Positions 1 through 6,303 of a stretch of DNA of 13,568 nucleotides are shown here, one piece after another (within the stretch, counting starts at the first letter, position 1; each line of letters starts with the position of its first letter). The translations under genes and the position numbers were made by a program. This DNA comes from CAVZLD01 sp964522605 (GTDB taxonomy: Bacteria > Planctomycetota > Planctomycetia > Pirellulales > Pirellulaceae). The DNA is taken from assembly GCA_964522605.1 (NCBI GenBank), contig CAZFWV010000178.1, positions 1 through 13,568 of the forward strand, given 5' to 3'. The notes under the pieces were generated by a model, which searched no databases, was not told the origin of the DNA, and worked only from the letters and a program-made list of their open reading frames with translations.

Positions 1-190
1 TGATGCAGAGGGCACGCTGATGCGAGCATGACTTTCAGCTTAGACAGCACCCCAATAGATCGCTACTGAAAACCGGAAAAACAGGATAAGAACGGATGAT
101 ATCCGATTGTTCGTCGATCAAGGGGATCCTGTTGCCGACCGGCCATGCGTTAGCCAGCGGAGTAGATTTCGTACTGAATGATTCTCCCGC

Positions 191-219
191 AGAATAGCAG
201 ATGGCTGTCCGAGCGTCAA
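191..219 (-). promoter_or_regulatory. Candidate sigma70-type promoter reading toward the left edge
   Basis: On the minus strand there is a TTGACG box (219-214), a 17-nt spacer and a TATTCT box (196-191) preceded by TGC, which is an extended -10 arrangement. It lies just after the lipM stop and would start transcription near 184, leftward. No convincing gene follows inside the window. An ATG at 29-27 opens a frame (MLASACPLHH) that runs off the edge, but with only a weak GAAAG upstream it cannot be called. The rest of 1-240 shows nothing else I recognise. The call rests on box matches only. Confidence 0.35.
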
Positions 220-240
220 AAGGAGTTGTCGCCCTTTGGA

Positions 241-981
241 CTACCGGCGGTAGGTCCAATTGCGGGCAGAATATTTTGTGGAGCAAAGAACTCGGGCTCG
301 TTCGCATTCACGCTCGTGGAGCGGACTGCGAATCAGCTTCAGCGACCAGAGCTGTGCGATGGCTCGGCTCCATTCGTGGATCAGTTCCGTTGGCGAGATC
401 GGATGGGGGCTCAGTTGCGCGATTCCGGGTAGTTCCGGAGCGCATGGCGACTGGTTGAAGAGGACGCTCCCATGTTGAAGCAGCGCGGAACGATAACGTC
501 GCTGAGCGCTGCCGGCGATCTTGTGTGATTCGATCAGGACGTCGCCCGCGGTCCGACGTTGGAAACAGAGGAACGGCTGTCTTGGAGAATCCTCCTGGCC
601 GGTCGGCCGACAGCCTTCCGCGGTCATCCCATGGCCGTTCAGGATTTGAATTAAGGTCTGGTGAAAGCCCTGGTAGAGCCGCTGCTGGTCGCGGGCCCAG
701 GCGGCCGAGGCTGGCGTGGCAAAGCTGTAGGTGAGCTCATGATGGTGGACAATCGCCCCCCCGCCCGAAGCCCGACGTACAAGAGGGCACTGCTGGCTGC
801 TGGGATGGTCTTGTCGGTCGGCGGCCGACTGAAAATAGCCCAAGGAGAGCGTGGCTTCGGCCCAGCCATAGAATCGCAGCACGGTCTGCCCTGAGTTGGC
901 GCACTCCAGGAATACCTCGTCCACGGCCATGTTCCAGCCGCCCTCGGCAGCGGTGTCCAGGATCAGTCGGCAGTCCGTCAT
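241..981 (-). CDS. lipM: Octanoyl/lipoyl transferase of the LipM/LplA family
   Basis: A 246-residue biotin/lipoate A/B ligase-fold protein, about the family length. Visible signatures are NMAVDE (17-22), RRASGGGAIVHHHELTYS (69-86), the lysine motif HKIAGSAQRR (153-162, K154) and LLQHGSVLF (167-175). A Cys-Phe pair at 139-140 followed by Asp147 sits where LipM-type octanoyltransferases carry their active-site cysteine, which favours octanoyl-ACP:GcvH transfer over ATP-dependent lipoate ligation; that choice is inferred. The start at 981 is chosen because its ATG overlaps the gcvPB stop as ATGA, implying translational coupling, and because the homologous N-terminus begins with TDCRLILDT; an in-frame start 15 codons upstream adds unrelated sequence. 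Being the last gene of the gcv cluster fits a role in acylating the GcvH lysine. An LplA-type ligase remains possible. Confidence 0.82.
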   Translation of the reverse strand: MTDCRLILDTAAEGGWNMAVDEVFLECANSGQTVLRFYGWAEATLSLGYFQSAADRQDHPSSQQCPLVRRASGGGAIVHHHELTYSFATPASAAWARDQQRLYQGFHQTLIQILNGHGMTAEGCRPTGQEDSPRQPFLCFQRRTAGDVLIESHKIAGSAQRRYRSALLQHGSVLFNQSPCAPELPGIAQLSPHPISPTELIHEWSRAIAQLWSLKLIRSPLHERECERARVLCSTKYSARNWTYRR

Positions 982-2465
982 CCGGTGGTCGAAGAGACGG
1001 CAGCGTCTCTCTCCTCCGGCATCCATCGCATGATCGGCTTCCGTGCGGCGCGGACTTCGTCGGGGCGGCTGATGATCGTCGTGTGTGGCGCCTCATGCAG
1101 CAGTTCCGGGGCTTCTTCCGTGATGCGGAATAGCGTCTCGGCGAACGCGTCCATCGATTCCTTGCTCTCGGTTTCCGTCGGTTCGATCATCAGGCATTCG
1201 GGCACGGTCAGCGGGAAATAGACGGTGGGTGCATGGAACCCGTAATCGAGCAACCGTTTGGCAAGATCCATTGCCGTGACGCCCTGTTCCTTTTTCAGGT
1301 CGGCCGCGCTGGCCACGAACTCATGCATGCACCGATCGCCGTGGGGGACGGGCAGGATATGCTTGACGCGACTGAGCAGATAATTCGCGTTCAGGACGGC
1401 ATTCTCCGAGACCTGTCGCAGGCCCTGGGGGCCGTGGGTGCGAATATAGGCGTAGGCGCGGACGAGGACACCCACGTTGCCAAAGAAACTCCGAACACGT
1501 CCAATCGAGCGCGGCCGGTTGTCATCCAACGTGTAGCCATCGGAACCTCGCGTGACGATGGGGGTAGGCAGATACGGTTCGAGGGCGGCACCGACGCAAA
1601 TCGGTCCGGCGCCCGGCCCGCCGCCACCGTGGGGCCCGCTAAAGGTCTTGTGGGGATTGAAGTGCATCATATCGGCACCGAAATCTCCCGGCCGGGTGAT
1701 CCCCAGGATCGCGTTCATGTTCGCGCCATCCAGATAGATGAGTCCTCCGAGATCGTGAACCCGGCGTGCGATTTCGGTGACCTGATGATCGAACAAACCG
1801 AGCGTATTCGGATTGGTGATCATGAAGACGGCGAGCTGTTCGTCCAGGTGGCTTTCCAATTCCTGCATATCCACCCGGCCATCGGACCCGCTCCGTAGGG
1901 AAACTGTCTCGAATCCGGCCATCCGTGCGCTGGCGGGATTGGTCCCGTGAGCGCTGTCGGGGCTGAGCACCTTCGTTCGATGTTCGTTCCGATCTCGGAA
2001 GTAGGCCGCCGCGATCATCAGCGCCGTCAGTTCTCCCTGGGCTCCCGCGGCCGGCTGCAGAGAGACACCCGGCAGTCCCGAGATTTCGGCCAGATCCTGC
2101 TGCAACTCCCACAGCAGTTGCAGCATGCCCTGAACCGACTCCGCCGGCTGGTGGGGATGCAGTTGGGCGAATCCGGGAAGTCCCGCCCAACGTTCATTCC
2201 GCTTCGGGTTGTATTTCATCGTGCAAGAGCCGAGCGGATAGTAATGCGTGTCGACCGACATATTCAGCGTGGAGAGATTCGTGAAGTGCCGTACCACGTC
2301 GGGCTCGACCAATTCCGGGAGCGCCGGCGGTCCCTCATTCAGGTGTTCCGGGGGAATCAGCTCCTGAATCGGCTGTTCCGGCACGTCACAAGTTGGCAGC
2401 TGGGCGCTTCCACGACCGGGGCGCGAGAGTTCGAACAGCAGCTGGGTGGCTTGTCGATTACGCAT
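978..2465 (-). CDS. gcvPB: Glycine dehydrogenase (decarboxylating) subunit 2, P protein beta
   Basis: A 495-residue C-terminal half of the two-subunit P protein. With GcvPA it decarboxylates glycine using pyridoxal phosphate and transfers the aminomethyl group to the lipoyl arm of GcvH. Seen in the sequence: the usual N-terminus RNRQATQLLFELSRPGR (2-18), YPLGSCTMKYNPK (76-88), HGTNPASA (173-180), and the PLP site FNPHKTFSGPHGGGGPG (269-285), in which K273 should form the Schiff base. The length is normal for split-P organisms. Its start overlaps the gcvPA stop by 8 nt and its stop overlaps the lipM start by 4 nt. No strong Shine-Dalgarno precedes its ATG (CTATTCCCC upstream), so it probably relies on coupling with gcvPA. 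Confidence 0.96.
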   Translation of the reverse strand: MRNRQATQLLFELSRPGRGSAQLPTCDVPEQPIQELIPPEHLNEGPPALPELVEPDVVRHFTNLSTLNMSVDTHYYPLGSCTMKYNPKRNERWAGLPGFAQLHPHQPAESVQGMLQLLWELQQDLAEISGLPGVSLQPAAGAQGELTALMIAAAYFRDRNEHRTKVLSPDSAHGTNPASARMAGFETVSLRSGSDGRVDMQELESHLDEQLAVFMITNPNTLGLFDHQVTEIARRVHDLGGLIYLDGANMNAILGITRPGDFGADMMHFNPHKTFSGPHGGGGPGAGPICVGAALEPYLPTPIVTRGSDGYTLDDNRPRSIGRVRSFFGNVGVLVRAYAYIRTHGPQGLRQVSENAVLNANYLLSRVKHILPVPHGDRCMHEFVASAADLKKEQGVTAMDLAKRLLDYGFHAPTVYFPLTVPECLMIEPTETESKESMDAFAETLFRITEEAPELLHEAPHTTIISRPDEVRAARKPIMRWMPEERDAAVSSTTG

Positions 2466-3828
2466 GGGGAATAGATTCCGCGAGAGAACTAGAAGTAAGA
2501 CAATGGGCCAGACCTTCGATTTCCGCGCGCGTGCGCTGTTCGGTCACCGCCACGAGGAAGCAATCCTGCAGTTCAGGGTACCAACGCCCGAGCGGCACTC
2601 CCGCCGAGTACCCGGCAGCCGATGCGGCAGACAACAGGCAAGCAACTTCCCCACTACGATCACGAACCACGAACTCCTTGAAGAACGGCGCCGGAAACCG
2701 TTGCTCGAAGCGTTCCGCCGCGTTCAGTTGGTCCGCTGCATAATGAGCCTTTTGAGTACACAGCTGCGCGACGGCGCGGAGCCCCTCGGGCCCCATGCTG
2801 GCGAGATAGATGCTGGCGCGCAGCGCGAGGAGGCCCTGATTCGTGCAGATGTTGCTCGTGGCCTTATCGCGGCGGATATGCTGCTCACGCGTCTGCAGCG
2901 TCAAGACCCAGCAGCGTCGTCCCCGCCGGTCGACCGTCTGGCCGGCAATCCGACCGGGCAGTCGGCGCACGAAGCGTTCTCGGCAGGCCATGATTCCCAG
3001 GTAGGGACCACCGTACAGCAGTGGCGTTCCCAATCCTTGCCCCTCCGCCACGGCGATGTCTGCGCCCAATTCGCCGGGGGACTTCAAGAGGCCGAGACTG
3101 ATCGGATCCACAACGACGATCAGAAGCGCCCCGCGCTCGTGCGCCAAGGTGGCAAGCTGCTGTACGGATTCCAGGCAGCCGAAGAAATTGGGGTGCTGGA
3201 CAATCAGGCAGGCGGTCTGTTGATCGATGGCGGAATCGGCGCTGGCGAGATCGATCGTGCCGGAGGGACACGGAAGCGTCTCGATCCGCGTTCCCAGGTT
3301 CACCAGGTACGTTTGCAGAATCTGTCGATACTCCGGATGCAACGTTTCGGGGACCACGATCTTGCCGTCCCGACCGGTCGCACTGATGCTCATCAATGCA
3401 GCTTCTGCCGTGGCGCTGCCCCCATCGTAGAGGCTCGCATTGGATACCTCCATGCCGGTCAGTTGACAGATGAGCGTCTGGTACTCGAACATCGCCTGCA
3501 AATTACCCTGGCTCACTTCCGGCTGGTAAGGCGTGTAGGAAGTGTAGAACTCACCACGCGAGGCGAGCGCGTCGACCACGGCGGGAATAAAGTGATCGTA
3601 GCTGCCCCCGCCTAAGAAGCAGACACTCTGTTCGGCACTCAGGTTGCGATTCGCCAGCTGCGCCATGTGCTGGGATAGTTCGAGTTCGCCCATGGCGGGC
3701 GGCAGCTCCAACGGGCGTGACAGTCGAATCGATTCGGGAATCCCAGCAAACAAGTGCTCGATCGAACCCACGCCGATCGCCTCGAGCATCGCCTGTCGGT
3801 CTTCTTTCGTATTGGCAACGTAACTCAT
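2458..3828 (-). CDS. gcvPA: Glycine dehydrogenase (decarboxylating) subunit 1, P protein alpha
   Basis: A 456-residue N-terminal half of the split P protein and the heterodimer partner of GcvPB. Recognisable blocks are FLGGGSYDHFIP (71-82), TSYTPYQPEVSQGN (96-109), FEYQTLICQLTGMEVSNASLYDG (114-136) and GGSATAEA (136-143), all characteristic of GcvPA. The start at 3828 is chosen because the protein then begins MSYVANTKEDRQAML, the usual GcvPA opening, and because GGAAGAG stands 5 nt upstream; the open frame continues 31 codons further upstream inside gcvH but that extension is not family-like. The start shares one base with the gcvH stop (TGATG), a stop-restart arrangement. Nothing appears truncated. 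Confidence 0.96.
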   Translation of the reverse strand: MSYVANTKEDRQAMLEAIGVGSIEHLFAGIPESIRLSRPLELPPAMGELELSQHMAQLANRNLSAEQSVCFLGGGSYDHFIPAVVDALASRGEFYTSYTPYQPEVSQGNLQAMFEYQTLICQLTGMEVSNASLYDGGSATAEAALMSISATGRDGKIVVPETLHPEYRQILQTYLVNLGTRIETLPCPSGTIDLASADSAIDQQTACLIVQHPNFFGCLESVQQLATLAHERGALLIVVVDPISLGLLKSPGELGADIAVAEGQGLGTPLLYGGPYLGIMACRERFVRRLPGRIAGQTVDRRGRRCWVLTLQTREQHIRRDKATSNICTNQGLLALRASIYLASMGPEGLRAVAQLCTQKAHYAADQLNAAERFEQRFPAPFFKEFVVRDRSGEVACLLSAASAAGYSAGVPLGRWYPELQDCFLVAVTEQRTRAEIEGLAHCLTSSSLAESIPHA

Positions 3829-4223
3829 CAGGACTCTTCCGCACACTGTTGCTGGTAAGCCGAATAATCGAGCAGCTGATCGAGGTTGCTGTCGTCCGTG
3901 ATTTCGACCTTGATGACCCATCCTTCGCCGTACGGGTCGTTGCTGAATGTCTCGAGCGATTCCGCAAGCGCCGTATTGACTTCCCGAATTGTGCCAGTGA
4001 CCGGGCTGTAAAGGTCGCTGACTGCCTTGACGGATTCAATCTCGCCGATCGTATCGCCCGCTCGTACCGAACGACCCGCTTCGGGCAACGCGATGTACAC
4101 CAAATCGGTCAACTGTTGAATCGCGAAGGCGGAGATTCCTACAGTGGCCATCGGATGTTCCCCGTCTCGCTGAACATGAACCCATTCGTGGGTCTTGCTG
4201 AAGAGCAGTTCTTCCGGTTTCAC
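3828..4223 (-). CDS. gcvH: Glycine cleavage system H protein (lipoyl carrier)
   Basis: A 131-residue lipoyl-domain protein that shuttles the aminomethyl group from P to T protein. It opens with the typical KPEELLFSKTHEWV, and the lipoylation site ESVKAVSDLYSP (63-74) gives K66 as the modified lysine. NDPYGEGWVIKVE near the C-terminus is also standard. The start codon is GTG (4223-4221), supported by AAGGA 8 nt upstream and by the family N-terminus; no in-frame ATG lies nearby. The gene follows a 429-bp spacer after gcvT, so it may have its own promoter, and it leads the tightly overlapping gcvH-gcvPA-gcvPB-lipM block. Confidence 0.96.
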   Translation of the reverse strand: MKPEELLFSKTHEWVHVQRDGEHPMATVGISAFAIQQLTDLVYIALPEAGRSVRAGDTIGEIESVKAVSDLYSPVTGTIREVNTALAESLETFSNDPYGEGWVIKVEITDDSNLDQLLDYSAYQQQCAEES

Positions 4224-4652
4224 CTGCTTGATCCTTTCTTGTTTTCGGAGCGAACCACCGTAACTGATGAGTTCTTGCAGTTTCTAAGTTGTTGGTTCAT
4301 CCGAAGCTGCAACACCCTTCCGTATCGAGGTCGCTGTGACGTACGAGTCGAGCGACACCGAAGATCGAGAAGAGGAACCGCGGATCGAACGGACAAAACG
4401 GATGTCCACGGATCGGTCCGTGCCGATCCGTACCCTCCGTCCAATCCGTGGTTACTCTCCGCCTTCGGTCCAAACAGAGCGCGATGTCCTCTGGAGGTCG
4501 AGTGAATCCTGTTCGTAAACACCGGCAGAACCAACGTTTCTAAACTGCACGACCTCCGATCCTCTAAGTGATGTGTTCGTTCGCAATGGCTCATCTGTTT
4601 GTGTCAGTTCTGAATCCTGAATGGGATCCCGATCCATAACTCCCGTGTTTGA
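4224..4652. other. Non-coding spacer between gcvT and gcvH
   Basis: 429 bases without a credible gene inside an otherwise compact co-directional cluster. It contains the palindromic repeat at 4376-4453. A minus-strand open frame ending at 4220 crosses the palindrome, is rich in Arg and Ser, and resembles no family I know, so it is not called. I saw no glycine-riboswitch-like sequence, no convincing sigma70 promoter and no hairpin followed by a T-run. Confidence 0.7.
4376..4453. repeat. Palindromic intergenic repeat of the CCACGGAT type
   Basis: A 78-bp nested inverted repeat. The outer arms are AACCGCGGAT (4376-4385) and ATCCGTGGTT (4444-4453), which pair over 10 positions with one G-T. A middle pair is ACGGA (4389-4393) with TCCGT (4436-4440). 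The inner stem is ACGGATCGG (4408-4416) with CCGATCCGT (4423-4431) around the 6-nt loop TCCGTG. The motif CGGAT/ATCCG recurs throughout. The texture matches the 'cacggat' palindromic intergenic repeats I recall from planctomycete and other bacterial genomes; that resemblance is from memory and untested. There is no adjacent T-run, so it is not a canonical terminator. Confidence 0.65.
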
Positions 4653-5771
4653 TCAAGGCCGTTGGTAGAATGGCAACGCGACGACGGTCGCGGGTTCGAG
4701 TTGACCTCGAACATCAATCTGCAAGGAATTGCCCGGTTGGCCGTGCTCGGGTTGGACGTAGGCCATGGCCAAGGGACAGGCGAACGTGGGGGAGAACGTG
4801 CCGCTGGTCACCTCTCCCACTTCCGCCCCCTGATCGGATCGGACGCGATAGTGCTGGCGTGGCACCCGTTTGCCGGTCAGCCGCAGTCCGATGCGTCGCG
4901 GCAGCTGCGGGTCCGACTGCGCTGAACGAAGCGCGGCGATCCCCGGAAAGCTGCGGTTGTCCAAATCGACAGCGAACTCAAGCCCCGCCTGAATGGGCGT
5001 GATTTCCTCCGACAACTCGTGACCGTACAACGGCATCGCCGCCTCAAGTCGGAGCGTGTCTCGTGCGCCGAGTCCGGCGGGGAGAATTCCTTCCGATTCC
5101 CCGGCGTTCATCAACTGCTGCCACAAGTCGACGGCGAACTCTTGTCGAGCGACCAACTCGACGCCGTCTTCCCCGGTGTATCCGGTGCGACTCATCAGCA
5201 GCAGATCTGTTCCGTCTTCGATCCAGGCCGCGCGATAGTACTTCAACGAGCGCAATGGTTGAGACCCGACGACACGCTCGACAATCGACAGAGCCCGAGG
5301 GCCTTGCACCGCGATCATCGCCGTGGCCTGCGTCTCGTCATGAATTCTCAGGTCCATTCCGCTCGACTGATGTGCAGTCAGCCAGTCGAGAATCTTCTGT
5401 CGGTTGCTCGCATTGACGACCATCCAGAAGAAAGATGGCCGCTGAGTAGACCGCAGGTGATAGACGAGTACGTCGTCGAGGATGCCGCCCTGATCCTGGG
5501 TCACGAGCGAGTACCGGATTCGACCGCACGGCTGATCCGCGACACGCCGCGTTAGCAGGCTCTCGAGGAATCCTGTGGCATCGCGCCCTTCCAGCAGCAG
5601 CCGACCCATGTGTGACACGTCGAATAGGGAGGCTCGTTGCCGCGTGGCCTGATGTTCTTCGGTGATCGACGTGTACTGCACCGGCATGGACCAGCCGGCG
5701 AAGTCGACCATTCGACCGCCGTGCGCAACGTGCCAACCATGCAGAGCCGTGTGAGCCAAAGCAGCGGTCAT
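4653..5771 (-). CDS. gcvT: Aminomethyltransferase, glycine cleavage T protein
   Basis: A 372-residue protein of normal length that moves the methylene group from aminomethyl-GcvH to tetrahydrofolate, releasing ammonia. Features: HTALHGWHVAHGGRMVDFAGW (7-27), LFDVSHMGR (49-57), GGILDD (95-100) with the acidic pair matching the catalytic aspartate region, SRTGYTGEDG (194-203), GLGARDTLRLEAAMPLYGHE (233-252), and a C-terminal barrel with VTSGTFSPT (321-329). The start at 5771 is chosen because the family motif begins within ten residues and GAAGGGA lies 8 nt upstream; upstream in-frame codons run into the tandem repeat and the N gap. It is the first gene of the gcv cluster, with a candidate promoter at 5877-5905. 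Confidence 0.95.
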   Translation of the reverse strand: MTAALAHTALHGWHVAHGGRMVDFAGWSMPVQYTSITEEHQATRQRASLFDVSHMGRLLLEGRDATGFLESLLTRRVADQPCGRIRYSLVTQDQGGILDDVLVYHLRSTQRPSFFWMVVNASNRQKILDWLTAHQSSGMDLRIHDETQATAMIAVQGPRALSIVERVVGSQPLRSLKYYRAAWIEDGTDLLLMSRTGYTGEDGVELVARQEFAVDLWQQLMNAGESEGILPAGLGARDTLRLEAAMPLYGHELSEEITPIQAGLEFAVDLDNRSFPGIAALRSAQSDPQLPRRIGLRLTGKRVPRQHYRVRSDQGAEVGEVTSGTFSPTFACPLAMAYVQPEHGQPGNSLQIDVRGQLEPATVVALPFYQRP

Positions 5772-5876
5772 TGGGGGGATCCCTTCGCGCGTCGACCAAC
5801 GTCGTTGGGGATTCGATCGGTCAGATCGCTCGACGTGACTTTCCCTCCGAATCGGAAGCGCGACCGAATCCGAAAG

Positions 5877-5905
5877 ATTGTAGCGGATCTGCTCTTGTTC
5901 GCCAG
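5877..5905 (-). promoter_or_regulatory. Candidate promoter of gcvT
   Basis: On the minus strand a TACAAT -10 box (5882-5877) stands 17 nt from CTGGCG (5905-5900), a weak -35 match. Transcription would begin near 5870, leaving a leader of about 100 nt before the gcvT ATG. The leader lacks the conserved cores of a glycine riboswitch as far as I can tell by eye. Confidence 0.4.
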
Positions 5906-5932
5906 GGGCGGGACGGTGCCCGTGCGTCGGCA

Positions 5933-6090
5933 AGCGGACGGTGAGCGGACGGTGAGCGGACNNNNNNNNNNNNNNNNNNNNNNNNNNNNNNNNNNNNNNN
6001 NNNNNNNNNNNNNNNNNNNNNNNNNNNNNNNNNNNNNNNNNNNNNNNNNNNNNNNNNNNNNAGCGGACGGTGAGCGGACGGTGAGCGGAC
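5933..6090. repeat. 11-bp tandem repeat array interrupted by an assembly gap
   Basis: The unit AGCGGACGGTG is present as 2.6 perfect copies left of the gap (5933-5961) and 2.6 perfect copies right of it (6062-6090), in identical phase at both gap edges. The true copy number is hidden. A further GGACGGTG occurs at 5911-5918. On the minus strand the unit has no stop codon and would read as an 11-residue period (SPSAHRPLTVR), but no start or homology supports translation. Confidence 0.9.
5962..6061. other. Assembly gap, 100 N
   Basis: Exactly 100 undetermined bases, the conventional placeholder for a gap of unknown size. It is flanked on both sides by the same 11-bp tandem repeat, so the break was most likely caused by unresolved repeat copies. 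Confidence 0.98.
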
Positions 6091-6138
6091 AATCCGTGGG
6101 GCGATCTCGTTGCGGTACCACGGGATCAGCGTCCGCAC

Positions 6139-6242
6139 TAGGCCTTGTCTCAGAACTCTTCCGCAGCACTGGCAGAGCCCAGTGCCACCCGCTGATCTAG
6201 TGTGCCACTGGCTCTGCCAGTGCAGTTTTTAGACAAAGCCTA
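6139..6242. repeat. MITE-like inverted-repeat element of about 100 bp
   Basis: The termini GGCCTTGTCTCAGAACT (6141-6157) and the complement of 6224-6240, GGCTTTGTCTAAAAACT, match at 14 of 17 positions. Just inside, GCACTGGCAGAGCC (6166-6179) pairs perfectly with GGCTCTGCCAGTGC (6210-6223), and the stem continues imperfectly toward a central loop near 6190-6200. Both ends are flanked by TA (6139-6140 and 6241-6242), as expected of a TA target duplication. There is no coding capacity. It could be a non-autonomous element mobilised by an IS630/Tc1-like or similar transposase (inferred), or a structural intergenic repeat. Confidence 0.6.
6166..6230 (+). terminator. Possible hairpin-plus-T-run terminator within the MITE-like element
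   Basis: The 14-bp perfect stem of the element (6166-6179 with 6210-6223) is followed on the plus strand by AGTTTTT (6224-6230), a rho-independent shape. However, no plus-strand gene lies upstream. On the minus strand, where rnr ends at 6304, the hairpin is preceded by A residues and not followed by a T-run. Its termination role is therefore uncertain and the resemblance may simply come from the element's ends. Confidence 0.25.
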
Positions 6243-6303
6243 CAAAACCAATTTGTCGAATCCCGGGTGGTCGTTTGGATTCGGGATTTTCGCTTCGCCC
6301 AAA

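Larger units (their letters stand above)
5772..6303. other. Non-coding region between rnr and gcvT with gap and repeats
   Basis: About 530 bases, including 100 N, without a supported gene. In order it holds the gcvT leader and promoter, an 11-bp tandem repeat interrupted by the N run, and an inverted-repeat element. The minus-strand frames through the tandem repeat stay open only because the 11-bp unit has no stop in that orientation, so they are not evidence of coding. One of them starts RTLIPWYRNEIAPRIV right of the repeat, which I could not match to any family. Confidence 0.7.

Noticed and set aside
1..31. Possible 3' end of a plus-strand gene (frame ending at the TGA at 29-31)
   Set aside because: Only nine codons are visible, with no motif; any frame at an edge can look like this.
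4220..4594. 124-residue minus-strand open frame whose stop overlaps the gcvH start
   Set aside because: It runs straight through the palindromic repeat, is rich in Arg and Ser, has no recognisable motif, and the overlap with gcvH is explained by chance. Treated as spacer.
4680..4710. GGTTCGAGT-like string resembling a tRNA T-loop
   Set aside because: It lies inside the gcvT coding sequence, and no acceptor or anticodon stems surround it.
5772..5880. Possible glycine riboswitch in the gcvT leader
   Set aside because: The leader has several short repeats (GATTCGG) and small stems but not the conserved cores of the glycine aptamer. An Rfam search would settle it.
5933..6090. CRISPR array
   Set aside because: The 11-bp units are directly adjacent with no unique spacers, and no cas gene is present.
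5821..6169. Open frames on the minus strand running through the tandem repeat and the N run
   Set aside because: The 11-bp unit has no stop in that direction and the N run is translated as unknown residues, so the openness carries no information.
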